Shown: positions 8,137 to 18,973 of the stretch, in pieces
Numbering within the stretch: the stretch's first letter is position 1
Layout of the letters: every line of letters begins with the position of its first letter
Assembly: GCF_001598275.1 (NCBI RefSeq)
Contig: NZ_BCYQ01000018.1
Span: forward strand, 1-50,981
DNA length: 50,981 nucleotides
Direction of reading: 5' to 3'
DNA from: Moraxella oblonga NBRC 102422
GTDB taxonomy: Bacteria > Pseudomonadota > Gammaproteobacteria > Pseudomonadales > Moraxellaceae
The notes under the pieces: model-generated
Databases searched by the model: none
Told to the model about the DNA's origin: nothing
The model's input: the letters and a program-made list of their open reading frames with translations, nothing else
Made by a program: the position numbers and the translations under genes

Positions 8137-8164
8137 ATTATAGCGTAATCTACCAAGATGTCAA
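8137..8164 (-). promoter_or_regulatory. Sigma70 promoter of the Pro-Arg-His tRNA operon
   Basis: On the minus strand, consensus TTGACA and TATAAT are separated by 16 bp, about 50 bp upstream of tRNA-Pro. The sequence after the -10 is ACGCACCACT; its GC-rich discriminator is typical of stringently controlled stable-RNA promoters. The same discriminator occurs at the second tRNA operon. Confidence 0.85.
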
Positions 8165-8218
8165 TCACTTATTTTAAAAAAAACCAAAAATATTTACAAC
8201 TTATTGAATTTTATAAAA

Positions 8219-8527
8219 TTAATTTTCGGTGATGAGCGTCCAGCCCAGAGCCTTTGCTCCACGAGTGCCACCTGTCAGATGAATGTAGGTGCGGTTTGGG
8301 TCAATGCTTTCTAAAAGCTGACAGGCTTTTTCTGCTTTTGTGCCACCACCACACAAAATATAGATGTCGCCTGTGGTTTGGGCGAGTCGTTCGGGAGAGA
8401 TGTTTTCAATGGGGACATTTTGGGCATGGGCGATGTGTTCGCTGTTGTAATTTTCGGGTACTCGCACGTCCCAAATGGTCAAATCAGCGTTGGGGGTGAA
8501 GTTGGCGATGTCTAAGGTTTTAATCAT
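8219..8527 (-). CDS. Single-domain rhodanese-like protein
   Basis: 102 aa. TIWDVRVPENYNSEHIAHAQNVP is the rhodanese N-terminal block (DVR...E...GHIxGAxNIP) and YILCGGGTKAEKA supplies the catalytic Cys loop (CxxGxRxxxA type, with Lys for Arg), followed by GGTRGAKALGW. The protein is probably a cytosolic sulfurtransferase that carries persulfide sulfur; donor and acceptor are unknown. It is monocistronic, divergent from tag. Confidence 0.85.
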   Translation of the reverse strand: MIKTLDIANFTPNADLTIWDVRVPENYNSEHIAHAQNVPIENISPERLAQTTGDIYILCGGGTKAEKACQLLESIDPNRTYIHLTGGTRGAKALGWTLITEN

Positions 8528-8607
8528 CGGTATTTCCTTGTGGTGTAAAAATCAAGCAAGTTTAGCAAAAATCGTGTATGATGGCAATTTTGTAATGAAT
8601 AAAAACA

Positions 8608-9186
8608 ATGACAAATACACAACGCTGTGCATGGTGCTTATCTGACCCTTTATATGTCCACTATCATGATAATGAATGGGGTAGGGTTGTTTGTGATGAT
8701 AGGCAGTTGTTTGCTTGTTTGTGCCTTGAAGGTATGCAGGCAGGTTTAAGTTGGATTACGATTTTAAAAAGGCGAGAGTGTTATTATCAAGCTTTTGATG
8801 ATTTTGACCCTGCCAAGATTGCCCAATACGATGATGATAAAGTGGAAAAATTAATGCAAAATACAAGCATTATTCGCCACCGTGCTAAAATTTTGGCCAT
8901 TATTGACAATGCCAAAGCTTACCTAAAAGTTACACAGCATCAGTCATTTTGTAAATATCTGTATACAATTTTAAATGCTCATGGCGATTTTCCAAAAGAC
9001 AATCACCCAAATGTTTTGCAAGACATTCCCACCAAAACGCCTGCCAGTGTCGCCCTTGCCAAACAGCTTAAAAAAGATGGATTTAAATTTGTGGGGGCAA
9101 CCACTTGTTATGCCTTCATGCAGGCGGTAGGTATGGTCAATGACCACGTGATGGGGTGTGATTATCGTACGCCTAGATGTCGCTGA
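8608..9186 (+). CDS. tag: DNA-3-methyladenine glycosylase I
   Basis: 192 aa, the normal Tag length. It excises 3-methyladenine from alkylated DNA in base-excision repair. Present are the N-terminal RCAWC, YHDNEWG, the helix-hairpin-helix region [17 protein letters not shown] with the catalytic-pocket Glu, and the C-terminal [10 protein letters not shown] whose His and Cys complete the zinc snap with N-terminal Cys and His. The 3' end overlaps the convergent ruvB by 14 bp. Confidence 0.95.
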   Translation: MTNTQRCAWCLSDPLYVHYHDNEWGRVVCDDRQLFACLCLEGMQAGLSWITILKRRECYYQAFDDFDPAKIAQYDDDKVEKLMQNTSIIRHRAKILAIIDNAKAYLKVTQHQSFCKYLYTILNAHGDFPKDNHPNVLQDIPTKTPASVALAKQLKKDGFKFVGATTCYAFMQAVGMVNDHVMGCDYRTPRCR

Positions 9187-10156
9187 CCACCCACCCTTTA
9201 TCTAGCAAAATCCGCCCTTTGGGAGTGCGTTGGATATAGCCTTGTTGGATGAGGTAGGGTTCAATCACATCTTCTAGTGTGCCTCTATCTTCTGCCATAG
9301 AAGCGGCGATGGCTTCTACACCAGCAGGCTTGCCATCAAAACGCTCTTTGAGCATGGTCAAATAACGCCTATCTAGATGGTCAAGCCCTTGTTTGTCCAC
9401 CGATAACATATCAAGGGCAAGACTTGCGATGTTACCTGTTACGATGCCATCTCCTTTGACTTCGGCATAATCACGCACACGGCGAAGTAGGCGATTGGCG
9501 ATACGAGGTGTGCCACGAGAACGCCTCGCCACTTCAATAGCCCCCTCTTCTTGCATATGAATGCCCATGAGACGTGCCGAGCGTTTGACGATGGTGGTCA
9601 AATCAGCAACATTATAAAATTCTAATCGCTGAACAATGCCAAACCTGTCTAGGAGAGGGGCTGACAATAGTCCAGCTCTGGTGGTGGCGGCAACCAATGT
9701 AAATGGTGGTAAATCTAGCTTGATGGAGCGAGCGGCAGGGCCTTCGCCAATCATAATATCAAGCTGATAATCCTCCATGGCAGGATAAAGGATTTCTTCT
9801 ATGACAGGGCTTAGACGATGGATTTCATCAATAAATAGCACATCGCCTGCTTCTAGGTTGGTGAGTATGGCAGCCAAATCCCCTGCACGTTCTAGAACAG
9901 GACCGCTTGTGGAGCGTAGATTGCCATTCATCTCACGAGCGATGATGTTGGCAAGGGTGGTTTTACCAAGACCTGGCGGACCAAAGATGAGCGTGTGGTC
10001 TAGGGCTTCTTTGCGTCCTCTGGCGGCACTGATAAAAACTTCCATCTGCTCACGGACTTTGGGTTGTCCAATATATTCATCAAGCAAGGTTGGGCGAATG
10101 GCACGGTCTAAGGTGTCATCTTTTTTGATGTTGGCATCAATTAAGCGGTCATTCAT
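9173..10156 (-). CDS. ruvB: Holliday junction branch-migration helicase RuvB
   Basis: 327 aa. AAA+ motor that drives RuvA-bound Holliday junctions. Walker [10 protein letters not shown] at 59-67, Walker B FIDEIH at 109-113, sensor 1 VAATTRAG, the arginine finger in DRFGI and the C-terminal winged helix (PRTPKGR-like [10 protein letters not shown]) are all present. ATG 10156 gives the family N-terminus; the open frame continues upstream to 10399 but those residues are not RuvB-like. ruvA and ruvC are not adjacent, unlike the enteric ruvAB operon. The stop overlaps tag. Confidence 0.96.
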   Translation of the reverse strand: MNDRLIDANIKKDDTLDRAIRPTLLDEYIGQPKVREQMEVFISAARGRKEALDHTLIFGPPGLGKTTLANIIAREMNGNLRSTSGPVLERAGDLAAILTNLEAGDVLFIDEIHRLSPVIEEILYPAMEDYQLDIMIGEGPAARSIKLDLPPFTLVAATTRAGLLSAPLLDRFGIVQRLEFYNVADLTTIVKRSARLMGIHMQEEGAIEVARRSRGTPRIANRLLRRVRDYAEVKGDGIVTGNIASLALDMLSVDKQGLDHLDRRYLTMLKERFDGKPAGVEAIAASMAEDRGTLEDVIEPYLIQQGYIQRTPKGRILLDKGWVVSDI

Positions 10157-10331
10157 AATACTTGGGCATTTAAAATAAATGTGGTTATTATAAAGAATTT
10201 TAAAAAATTTGTCTAAAATTACACGCTTGTTACTATTAGATATTTTCAAAAACATAATGCTACATTTTTGACAAAGTCTTTTGAGATTTATAAGGTATGA
10301 TATGTACACTTTTATCACAGTGATTTTGTGT

Positions 10332-10784
10332 ATGAAAAAAATACCTTTTGCATTGATGTCGTACGTTCCATTTTTTAAAAAATGCCTAACAATCAGCATG
10401 ACAGCTGGATTGTTTTTGTTAAGTTTTGAAACCCATGCTCATGGTGGTCGAGGCAACCCCAAACCTTTGTATATCGTGGGTCAAGACTCGGCAGTTACGG
10501 TAACGGTCAGCCAATATGAATTGGCACTGGTGCAGGTGTTGTCAGAGATTTGCCCTGCCATGCTTACCAAAGAAGAGCGTGAGCAGTTTAACGAAGCTTA
10601 TCATAGGCAACTGCAAAAGTTTATCCCCAGAGTGGATAATCCTAGTGAGATTTTAAGAAGATTAAGCGGACAACAAGAATATCGTTTGACACTACAAAAT
10701 GTCAGAAGCTGGACGGCAACTTATCCTGATAGTGAAAATCGTGCCCTATGTCAAGAGCTGGCTCAAAAAACGCATTCATTTTAA
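10332..10784 (+). CDS. Small exported protein, function unknown
   Basis: About 150 aa from ATG 10332 (MKKIPFALM...). Alternative in-frame starts are 10302 and 10281. A basic start, a hydrophobic stretch TAGLFLLSF and THAHGG suggest a signal peptide cleaved near AHA, although the N-terminus is long. The mature part is alpha-helical and Cys-containing ([14 protein letters not shown]), with GKFIPR-like basic patches and no domain I recognise. It lies just upstream of the D-Ala-D-Ala carboxypeptidase gene, which has its own promoter. Confidence 0.55.
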   Translation: MKKIPFALMSYVPFFKKCLTISMTAGLFLLSFETHAHGGRGNPKPLYIVGQDSAVTVTVSQYELALVQVLSEICPAMLTKEEREQFNEAYHRQLQKFIPRVDNPSEILRRLSGQQEYRLTLQNVRSWTATYPDSENRALCQELAQKTHSF

Positions 10785-10833
10785 AATTTGCTAAAATTAT
10801 CCAAAAGCCATTTCAAAATATCACAAATTTTGG

Positions 10834-10839
10834 TATAGT
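10834..10839 (+). promoter_or_regulatory. Extended -10 promoter of the carboxypeptidase gene
   Basis: TGGTATAGT about 30 bp ahead of ATG 10868 matches the TGn-TATAAT extended -10 element. No clear -35. Only the six -10 bases are given. Confidence 0.5.
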
Positions 10840-10867
10840 GTGCCTATTTATTTTTTATGGCATAACT

Positions 10868-12022
10868 ATGACGATTTTTACAAAAAAAACACGCTTTGCT
10901 TGTCTGATGATGGGGTTTTACGCTGGCACAAGTTTTGCTAATATTACCCCGCCTGTGCTTGATAATACCGCTTATGTGCTGATGGATTATGATACAGGGG
11001 CGGTACTGGCCCAAAACAACGCAGACAAGCCCTTACCTCCTGCTTCGCTCACCAAAATGATGACCAGTTATCTTTTGGAACAAAAATTACTCTCTGGCGA
11101 GTTATCCGAAGACACAAAAATAAAAATGAGCGAATCGGCGTGGTGTCGTGGTTCAAGTAGTGAGTCATGTATGTTTGTTCCTGTCGGGCAAAGTGCTACT
11201 GCGATTGATTTGCTTAGGGGTATTATCATTCAATCGGGTAATGACGCATCACGGGCAGTAGCAGAGCATATTTCAGGTTCAGAAAAAGCCTTTGTCTCAC
11301 TCATGAATGACGAAGCGGTCAAAATTGGTATGACCAACACCAACTTTGCAAACTCCACAGGATTGCCCGCCACCAACCATCGTGCCAGTGCCAAAGATTT
11401 GGCGATTTTGGCTCGCACCATCATCAAAAATAGCGACAAATATTACACCATTTACGCCGAAAAAGAGTTTGCTTATAACAACATCAAACAAACCAACCGC
11501 AACAGTTTGTTATTTACAGATGCAACGGTAGATGGTCTAAAAACAGGCTATACGTCCGAATCTGGCTACTCTATGACGGCATCTAGCAAACGTGGTGATA
11601 TGCGTCTGATTACGGTGGTGCTAGGAGCAAAGAATGAAAAAGCACGAGCTGACCAAACAGGAGAACTCTTAAAATTTGGGTTTGACAATTTTGAGCATGC
11701 TGTTGTCGCCCCCAAAGACCAAGTGGCAGGCAATGTTCCTGTAAAATTTGGACAACACCAAACCGTACAAGTCCAAACGGCTGACACACTCAAAGTGCTG
11801 ATTGCCAAATCTCAAAAGTCTAGCATTTCTAGCATTAGTAAATACAATGATAACATTGTCGCCCCCATTAAAAAAGGTCAGGAACTTGGGCAAATGCTTG
11901 CTGTGGTTGAGGGTCAAACTGTCGCAAGTGTACCCATCGTGGCAACAACTGATGTCGCCCAAGCAGGTTTTGTAAGCCGTGCATGGGAGCGTTTGATGGA
12001 TTGGGTTAAAGGCTTATTTTAA
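10868..12022 (+). CDS. dacC: D-alanyl-D-alanine carboxypeptidase (PBP5/6 type)
   Basis: 384 aa. Trims the terminal D-Ala from peptidoglycan pentapeptides in the periplasm. The three penicillin-binding motifs are in order: S60-L-T-K63 (PASLTKMM), S-G-N at 123-125 (IQSGNDAS) and K-T-G at 225-227 (GLKTGYT). A signal peptide precedes ANITPPV. The C-terminal domain ends in SRAWERLMDWVKGLF, an amphipathic helix that would anchor the enzyme to the inner membrane as in PBP5. ATG 10868 is chosen; the open frame starts at 10748 but overlaps the previous gene without resemblance. Confidence 0.93.
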   Translation: MTIFTKKTRFACLMMGFYAGTSFANITPPVLDNTAYVLMDYDTGAVLAQNNADKPLPPASLTKMMTSYLLEQKLLSGELSEDTKIKMSESAWCRGSSSESCMFVPVGQSATAIDLLRGIIIQSGNDASRAVAEHISGSEKAFVSLMNDEAVKIGMTNTNFANSTGLPATNHRASAKDLAILARTIIKNSDKYYTIYAEKEFAYNNIKQTNRNSLLFTDATVDGLKTGYTSESGYSMTASSKRGDMRLITVVLGAKNEKARADQTGELLKFGFDNFEHAVVAPKDQVAGNVPVKFGQHQTVQVQTADTLKVLIAKSQKSSISSISKYNDNIVAPIKKGQELGQMLAVVEGQTVASVPIVATTDVAQAGFVSRAWERLMDWVKGLF

Positions 12023-12028
12023 TCACAC

Positions 12029-12053
12029 AAAAGTCGGCTTGTAGTCGGCTTTT
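12029..12053 (+). terminator. Weak terminator after the carboxypeptidase gene
   Basis: A 7-bp stem (AAAAGTC with GGCTTTT, one G-U) followed by a T-run. Most of the apparent symmetry here is a direct repeat of AGTCGGCT, so the hairpin is weak. Confidence 0.4.
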
Positions 12054-12072
12054 TTTCATGAGTTTTTGTTAG

Positions 12073-13104
<1,032 letters not shown>

Positions 13105-13112
13105 GAGTTTTT

Positions 13113-13595
13113 ATGAAAAAGTTAATCGCTTTGGCACTTTGTGCCTTGCCTTATGTGGCTTTTGCTGGTGATGTGAGTGATGTGCCAGAACCCATCATCA
13201 TCAAAAAACAAACCGTGTCTCATCTGCCCAAAGAGTTGTATGATGGCTGGTGGGTAACTTATGACACGGACAATCACGTCTCCTATGCCATGCGTTTTTA
13301 TCTAGAAAATGGCAAGGTGCAAGGCGAACATCACTCGTTTGACTGTTCTGACAAGACGTTGATAGAACAAGATACCTTTCAGTTGACCCCTACCGCCAAA
13401 AAAGGCTTTAATTTACAGTTTAATAATCAGTCTGATTTTGCCTCTTACATGAATTTTTCTGCCATTTCACCCAAGACATTTTTGCTTGCCAATCAAAGTT
13501 TTGGTAATGACGAGATGGTGAAGATGTTTCCTCATGGTATGAATTGGATTTACTTACATAGTGATGTGTTGACCGCTAAATGTCCAAATAGCTAA
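13113..13595 (+). CDS. Small exported protein downstream of hemB, function unknown
   Basis: 160 aa with signal peptide MKKLIALALCALPYVAFA. The mature domain contains YDGWWVTYDTDNHVSYAMRFYLENG and two Cys (SFDCSD, TAKCPN) likely to form a periplasmic disulfide. It has no recognised family. An AGGAG ribosome binding site overlaps the end of hemB (TGTAGGAGTTTTTATG), so the genes are likely transcribed together; a role in heme metabolism is not implied. Confidence 0.6.
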   Translation: MKKLIALALCALPYVAFAGDVSDVPEPIIIKKQTVSHLPKELYDGWWVTYDTDNHVSYAMRFYLENGKVQGEHHSFDCSDKTLIEQDTFQLTPTAKKGFNLQFNNQSDFASYMNFSAISPKTFLLANQSFGNDEMVKMFPHGMNWIYLHSDVLTAKCPNS

Positions 13596-13689
13596 ACAAA
13601 CAAAACACCCATTAACAAATTCTAGCAAGCCTTTATAAATCATGTTAGAATAACCTACTATTTTTAAAACTCCCTAAATAGGATTTATC

Positions 13690-15969
13690 ATGACTCAAAA
13701 AACCCCAGAACAACAGCAGTTTGAACAAAACGCACTGCATTACCACGAACATCCTCGCCCCGGCAAGATTTCTGTTACCCCTACCAAGCAAATCGCCAAC
13801 CAACGTGATTTGGCACTTGCTTATTCTCCTGGTGTGGCAGTACCTTGTTTGGAGATTGAAAAAGACCCTAAATTGGCTTCCAAATACACCGCTCGTTCTA
13901 ACCTTGTGGGCGTGATTACCAACGGTACAGCCGTGCTTGGTTTGGGTAATATCGGTGCGTTGGCATCTAAGCCTGTCATGGAAGGTAAAGGTGTACTTTT
14001 CAAAAAGTTTGCTGGCATTGATGTATTTGATATTGAGATTAATGAGCTTGACCCAGACAAATTTATTGATACGGTTGCAAGCCTAGAACCAACCTTTGGC
14101 GGTATCAACCTAGAAGACATTAAAGCTCCTGAATGCTTTTATATTGAACGTGAACTTCGTAAACGTATGAATATCCCTGTATTCCATGATGACCAACATG
14201 GTACGGCGATTATTTCAGCAGCAGCGTTGTTAAATGCCTTGCAACTAAACGGTAAAAAAATAGAAGAGATTACCTTGGTTTGTTCAGGTGCAGGGGCGGC
14301 GGCGATTAGTTGCCTTGATTTGGCGGTGGCACTTGGTGTTAAAAAAGAAAACATCTATGTGCTAGATTCCAAAGGGGTAATTACCACCAAACGTGAGAAC
14401 CTAGACGAATCCAAAGCTCGTTTTGCTCGTGATACCGACAAGACCACGTTGGCAGAAGTGATGGTGGGTGCAGATGTATTCTTGGGTCTGTCAGGGCCGG
14501 GCGTGGTAACACAAGACATGGTGCGTAGCATGGCAAAAGACCCTATTATCTTTGCCCTAGCCAACCCAACCCCAGAGATTATGCCTGAGCTTGCTCATGC
14601 GGTGCGTTCTGATGTGATTATGGCGACAGGTCGCTCTGACTACCCCAACCAAGTCAATAACGCTCTATGTTTCCCTTATATTTTCCGTGGGGCATTGGAC
14701 GTGGGGGCAACTGTCGTCAATGAAGAGATGAAACTTGCTTGTGTGTATGCCATTGCCAAGATGGCACATTCTGAATCATCAGATATTGATTCGGACGGTT
14801 CTGCCAAGCAGTTTGGACGTGAGTATCTAATCCCTGGTCCATTGGAGCCAAACCTTATCCTAGAAATTGCTCCAGCTGTTGCTAAGGCGGCGATGGAAAC
14901 AGGTGTAGCGACACTGCCGATTGAGGATTTTGATGCTTACCGTCAAAAGTTATCCGAGTTTGTCTATAATACCGCCCTTGCGATGAAACCTGTCTTTAAC
15001 AAGGCGAAAAAAGACCCCAAACGCATTGTTTATGCCGAAGGCGAAGACATTAACGTATTGCGTGCGGTGCAAGTGGTGGTTGATGAAAAAATTGCCCAGC
15101 CCATCTTGCTTGGTCGCCCTGAGGTCATCAACAAAGAGATTAATGCATTGGGCTTGCGTTTGGTTGATGGCGAAAACATCACCATCATTGACCCAAGTAC
15201 CAACCCACGCAACGAAGAGTATTATGCTCATTACTACAAAGCCACTCAGCGTGATGGCGTGAGTCCAGAGCTTGCTCGCCGTGATGTTCGCCGTAAGACC
15301 ACGCTACATGCCTCACTCATGGTAGAGCTTGGCGATGCTGATGGTCTGATTTGCGGTACATTTGGCTTCTATCAGTTGCACCTAAAATACCTAAGTCAAG
15401 TGATTGGTAAACGTGAAGATGTATCAAACTTCTATGCCATGAGCGTGGTACTGATGCAAAACCGCAACTTGTTTATCGCTGATACCTACATCAATGAAGA
15501 CCCAACTGCCCAAGAGTTGGCTGAATTGACCGTTTTGGCAGCCAATGCGGTGCGTCGTTTTGGTATCACGCCACGAGTTGCTTTGCTTTCACATTCTAAC
15601 TTTGGTACATCTGACCGTGAATCTGCGGTGAAAATGCGTCAAGTACATGATATTTTGACACAGATGAACGTGGATTTTGAGTTTGATGGTGAAATGCATG
15701 GCGACATTGCCCTAGACGAACGTCTGCGTGAGCATAACTACTCATTTAGCACACTCAAAGGTTCGGCAAATCTTCTTATCATGCCAAATGTAGACTCTGC
15801 CAACATTGCCTTTAATCTGCTAAAAACTGCCACAGGTTCGGCAGCTTTAGGGCCTATCCTGCTTGGTGCGGACAAACCTGCTCACATCTTGACTTCGTCA
15901 GCGACCGCTCGCCGTATCGTCAACATGACTGCCTTGACCGTATCAGACGCTCAGGACATGGTAAAATAA
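13690..15969 (+). CDS. maeB: NADP-dependent malic enzyme with phosphotransacetylase-like domain
   Basis: 759 aa, the size of E. coli MaeB. Oxidatively decarboxylates malate to pyruvate, yielding NADPH. Residues about 1-430 are the malic enzyme: [14 protein letters not shown], the metal-binding region [27 protein letters not shown] and the NAD(P) loop [11 protein letters not shown]. Residues about 430-759 form a PTA-like domain ([14 protein letters not shown], then [10 protein letters not shown]), which in MaeB is regulatory rather than catalytic. AGGA precedes the start. A terminator lies 13 bp past the stop. Confidence 0.96.
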   Translation: MTQKTPEQQQFEQNALHYHEHPRPGKISVTPTKQIANQRDLALAYSPGVAVPCLEIEKDPKLASKYTARSNLVGVITNGTAVLGLGNIGALASKPVMEGKGVLFKKFAGIDVFDIEINELDPDKFIDTVASLEPTFGGINLEDIKAPECFYIERELRKRMNIPVFHDDQHGTAIISAAALLNALQLNGKKIEEITLVCSGAGAAAISCLDLAVALGVKKENIYVLDSKGVITTKRENLDESKARFARDTDKTTLAEVMVGADVFLGLSGPGVVTQDMVRSMAKDPIIFALANPTPEIMPELAHAVRSDVIMATGRSDYPNQVNNALCFPYIFRGALDVGATVVNEEMKLACVYAIAKMAHSESSDIDSDGSAKQFGREYLIPGPLEPNLILEIAPAVAKAAMETGVATLPIEDFDAYRQKLSEFVYNTALAMKPVFNKAKKDPKRIVYAEGEDINVLRAVQVVVDEKIAQPILLGRPEVINKEINALGLRLVDGENITIIDPSTNPRNEEYYAHYYKATQRDGVSPELARRDVRRKTTLHASLMVELGDADGLICGTFGFYQLHLKYLSQVIGKREDVSNFYAMSVVLMQNRNLFIADTYINEDPTAQELAELTVLAANAVRRFGITPRVALLSHSNFGTSDRESAVKMRQVHDILTQMNVDFEFDGEMHGDIALDERLREHNYSFSTLKGSANLLIMPNVDSANIAFNLLKTATGSAALGPILLGADKPAHILTSSATARRIVNMTALTVSDAQDMVK

Positions 15970-15982
15970 TCCGCCACGCCAT

Positions 15983-16012
15983 AAAAAAGCACGCCGTTTG
16001 GGGTGCTTTTTT
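15983..16012 (+). terminator. Terminator after maeB
   Basis: Perfect 10-bp stem AAAAAAGCAC/GTGCTTTTTT around a 10-nt loop. Confidence 0.85.
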
Positions 16013-16143
16013 TATACTTAATTCACATCAAAATCATACAAAAACCGTTCACCCTAAGCCAAGTTGAAAAGCGGTTGTTTATGATGGTTTGCTCACCACA
16101 AACAAAAAGCCTTTGTTTGTTTTTGAATAGAATTTACCATATA
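16013..16143. mobile_element. Correia-like MITE, copy 1 (subfamily A)
   Basis: 131 bp bounded by TATACTTAATTCACATCAAAA on the left (19 of its bases recur exactly in copy 4) and, read inward from the right, TATATGGTAAATTCTATTCAAAA. The interior carries ACCGTTCACCCTAAGC and a degenerate GGTTTGCTCACCACAAAC palindrome. The right end lies 3 bp from the priA stop codon. No coding capacity. Confidence 0.7.
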
Positions 16144-16146
16144 TTT

Positions 16147-18384
16147 TTACCAACCCATCGGGTCAATCTCAATCACCATTTTTGCCCCCTGTAAATTAGG
16201 TAAAGTTAGCACTCGTTCCCAAAATGTAGGCAGTATGGTGTGTAAACTTTTTCGCTCTTTGGCAAGTATCAGCATTTGATAATGATAGTGGTTGTTTTTT
16301 TTAAATAATGGTGCCTCAATCGGAGCAAGTATTGCAAATGGGTGAGGAGCAAAAGGTGGCTGGGTAAGGAGCGTTTTTGCCTGCATGATTGCCCCCTTTG
16401 CCACGTCCGCTCGATGACTGCTGGCTTGCACCAGTACAGCGTGGCTATATGGAGGTAGACCTAACCCTTGTCTTTCTTGCAGAAGTTTTTGGGCAAGCAT
16501 ATCATAGCCATGCTTGACTAATATGTTGAGTAGTGGATGGTCTGGTGTGTATGTCTGTATCAAAACTTGTCCCGCCTTGTCTGCTCGTCCTGCTCGCCCT
16601 GCCACTTGCATGATGGTTTGGGCAGTGTGTTCGGGTGAGCGAAAATTTGGTGACAAAAACCCAGTATCAGCATCAACCACCACAACGAGCGTTACATTAT
16701 CAAAGTGATGTCCCTTGGCAAGCATTTGTGTGCCTACCAAAATCATCGGTTCTCCTGTGTTGATGGTGGCGTAGATTTTTTCCCATGCACCTTTGGTCTG
16801 GACAGTATCTCGGTCTATTTGTAAAATTGGGTAGGTTTGTGAGCTGTTTTGGGGATTGGCAAATAGGGCGTGTAAATGCTCATGCAAAGCAGACGTGCCT
16901 TGCCCAAGTGTGATGATGTTTAGGCTATGGCAGTTTGGGCAGGCGTTAGGCATACTCATTTGATAGCTACAATGATGGCATTTTAGATAAGGTGGGCGTG
17001 TTTTGGGTTTGTGGACGGTCAGATGACTACTACAACGTACGCAGTCGGCTTGGTGTCCGCACGCCTCACACAATAAAATGGGGGCAAATCCACGCCTGTT
17101 CAAAAAAATCAGTACCTGTTCGCCTTTTTGTAGTGTATGGCGAATACGCTCAATAGTTAAAGGGGCTAGGCGTGAATCCACTGTGTCGCCTGCTTGGTTG
17201 GTGTGCCATGTTGTACCAAGCCGTGTATCAACAAGATAAAAGGGGGTGGTTTGTCCAGTGGCACGGATATTTAGGCGGTAACAAGATAATTTGCCATCTG
17301 CCACAAGTTTTAATTGTTCTAGGCTGGGTGTGGCAGTGCCAAGCACGACAGGGGTGTGGGTACGAGATGCCAAATACAACGCCACATCGCAGGCGTGATA
17401 ACGCAGATGGTCTTGCTGTTTATAGGAGTTGTCATGAGCTTCGTCAATGATGATAAGTCCCAAATTGGCAAAGGGATAAAACAGTGCCGAGCGAGTAGCG
17501 ATGATGATTTGGGCAGAGCCAGATTGGCAGGCTTTCCAGCCATCTAAGCGTTCACGGTCGTTCAAGCCTGAATGTAGGACGATGATGTTGGCACAAAATC
17601 GTTTGGCAAACCGCTCACGGCTTTGGGGGGTGAGTCCTATCTCGGGGACGAGGAGTAGCACTTGTTTGCCCATATCTAGGGCAGTATGTATGGCTTGTAG
17701 GTAGACTTCGGTTTTGCCAGAGCCTGTAATGCCATACAAGAGTATGCCTTGATAAATGCCTGTGGTGATGGCATTATCAATGGCTGTTTTGGCAACAGTC
17801 TGCTCATCTGTCAAGGGCAGATGGGGACTGTTTAGGCTTATGGTTTTGGGAGCTGGTACGGCGTTGGTGCTACAAATAAGACCTTTATCGGCTAAGGCGT
17901 GTAGGGTTCTTGGGCTAATCCCAGCCGTTTTTAACTCATTGTCAGTCATGCCGTCTGTGGCATATAAGGTGGCAAAGGCATGAAGTTGGGCTTTGGTGGT
18001 TTTTAGGGTGGATTTGGCGGTATCTTCGTCTGTACAGGTTTGCCACAGTCGTGCAGGCGTGAGTGCGGGCTCTCCTTGTTTTAGTAGGCTAGGGAGCATG
18101 ACAGCAAAAGTCTCACCCAAAGGATAAACATAATAAGATGATAGCCATTTGGCAAAATTTAACAGCTTTTCATCAAAAATGGGTGCATCATCAATGACCT
18201 CAATGACTGATTTGATGAGTGTTGGATTGATGTCGCTTTTATCAAGATGAGCGGTTGTGATACCAACCAGCTCTCTGTTGCCAAATGGTACTCGCACACG
18301 TCCACCAATCACAGGCAAGGCGTGGCAATAATAATCAAAAACACCATAAATAGGAACGGGTAGGGCAACTTGAATTAAAAACAT
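16147..18384 (-). CDS. priA: Primosomal replication-restart helicase PriA
   Basis: 745 aa. Binds stalled forks and D-loops and reloads DnaB. An N-terminal DNA-binding domain (VPFGNRELVG) is followed by the superfamily 2 helicase core: Walker A GITGSGKTE at 218-226, IIIDEAHDNSYKQ (DEAH box), LGTATPSLE, and RGFAPILLCEACGHQADCVRC starting the zinc domain with further pairs CHHC and CPNC. QVAGRAGRADKAG is motif VI. The length is normal. ridA lies upstream on the same strand but a terminator intervenes. A MITE abuts the 3' end. Confidence 0.96.
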   Translation of the reverse strand: MFLIQVALPVPIYGVFDYYCHALPVIGGRVRVPFGNRELVGITTAHLDKSDINPTLIKSVIEVIDDAPIFDEKLLNFAKWLSSYYVYPLGETFAVMLPSLLKQGEPALTPARLWQTCTDEDTAKSTLKTTKAQLHAFATLYATDGMTDNELKTAGISPRTLHALADKGLICSTNAVPAPKTISLNSPHLPLTDEQTVAKTAIDNAITTGIYQGILLYGITGSGKTEVYLQAIHTALDMGKQVLLLVPEIGLTPQSRERFAKRFCANIIVLHSGLNDRERLDGWKACQSGSAQIIIATRSALFYPFANLGLIIIDEAHDNSYKQQDHLRYHACDVALYLASRTHTPVVLGTATPSLEQLKLVADGKLSCYRLNIRATGQTTPFYLVDTRLGTTWHTNQAGDTVDSRLAPLTIERIRHTLQKGEQVLIFLNRRGFAPILLCEACGHQADCVRCSSHLTVHKPKTRPPYLKCHHCSYQMSMPNACPNCHSLNIITLGQGTSALHEHLHALFANPQNSSQTYPILQIDRDTVQTKGAWEKIYATINTGEPMILVGTQMLAKGHHFDNVTLVVVVDADTGFLSPNFRSPEHTAQTIMQVAGRAGRADKAGQVLIQTYTPDHPLLNILVKHGYDMLAQKLLQERQGLGLPPYSHAVLVQASSHRADVAKGAIMQAKTLLTQPPFAPHPFAILAPIEAPLFKKNNHYHYQMLILAKERKSLHTILPTFWERVLTLPNLQGAKMVIEIDPMGW

Positions 18385-18404
18385 GGATTGTCATAAAAGT
18401 GATA

Positions 18405-18426
18405 GAAAAAGGGCGAAATTCGCCCT
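18405..18426 (-). terminator. Terminator of ridA
   Basis: Hairpin AGGGCG-aaatt-CGCCCT, followed on the minus strand by TTTTTC, between ridA and priA. Confidence 0.75.
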
Positions 18427-18444
18427 CGTATGATGTTTGATGAA

Positions 18445-18822
18445 TTACTCAATCACCAAAATCGCCTCAATCTCCACCACACCTCCTTTGGGCAAATCCG
18501 CCACTTGCACGGCAGCACGAGCAGGATAGGGAGCAGATAGGCGAGACTCAAAAACTTCGTTGAGTGTGCCAAAATCAGACAAATCAGTCAAAGATACGTT
18601 GAATTTGACCACGTCAGCAAGCGAACCGCCAGAGGCGTGAGCGATGGCTTCTAGGTTGTCAAAGGCTTGAATGGCTTGGGCTTTAAAGCCGTCTTTTAAT
18701 GTCATGGTAATAGGGTCTAATCCCAATTGTCCTGAAATATAAACGGTATTGCCAACTTTTATGGCTTGGGAGTATGTGCCGACTGCTTTTGGGGCGTTGT
18801 CGGTATGAATGACTTGTTTCAT
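18445..18822 (-). CDS. ridA: RidA (YjgF/UK114) enamine/imine deaminase
   Basis: 125 aa. Hydrolyses reactive 2-aminoacrylate and other enamines released by PLP enzymes, protecting them from damage. Signature residues are present: DNAPKAVGTYSQAIKVG at the N-terminus, YISGQLGLDP, and the C-terminal block PARAAVQVADLPKGGVVEIEA with the conserved Arg that binds the substrate carboxylate and the Glu near the end. Forms trimers in the family. Monocistronic. Confidence 0.95.
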   Translation of the reverse strand: MKQVIHTDNAPKAVGTYSQAIKVGNTVYISGQLGLDPITMTLKDGFKAQAIQAFDNLEAIAHASGGSLADVVKFNVSLTDLSDFGTLNEVFESRLSAPYPARAAVQVADLPKGGVVEIEAILVIE

Positions 18823-18973
18823 GCTATTCCTTTCAAAAATTGGTTGGTTTGGTTATCATAAGAAAAAAGCCAAAAAAATGCAAGTATTTTCCAAACAGTT
18901 ACAAAAACACGCAAAAATAACCCTAATTTTTTGATACAATGAACTCATCTATATCCCAACCTAAGTGAATATC

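Noticed and set aside
12031..12050. Strong hairpin after the carboxypeptidase gene
   Set aside because: AGTCGGCT occurs as a direct, not inverted, repeat; only a weak 7-bp stem is possible.
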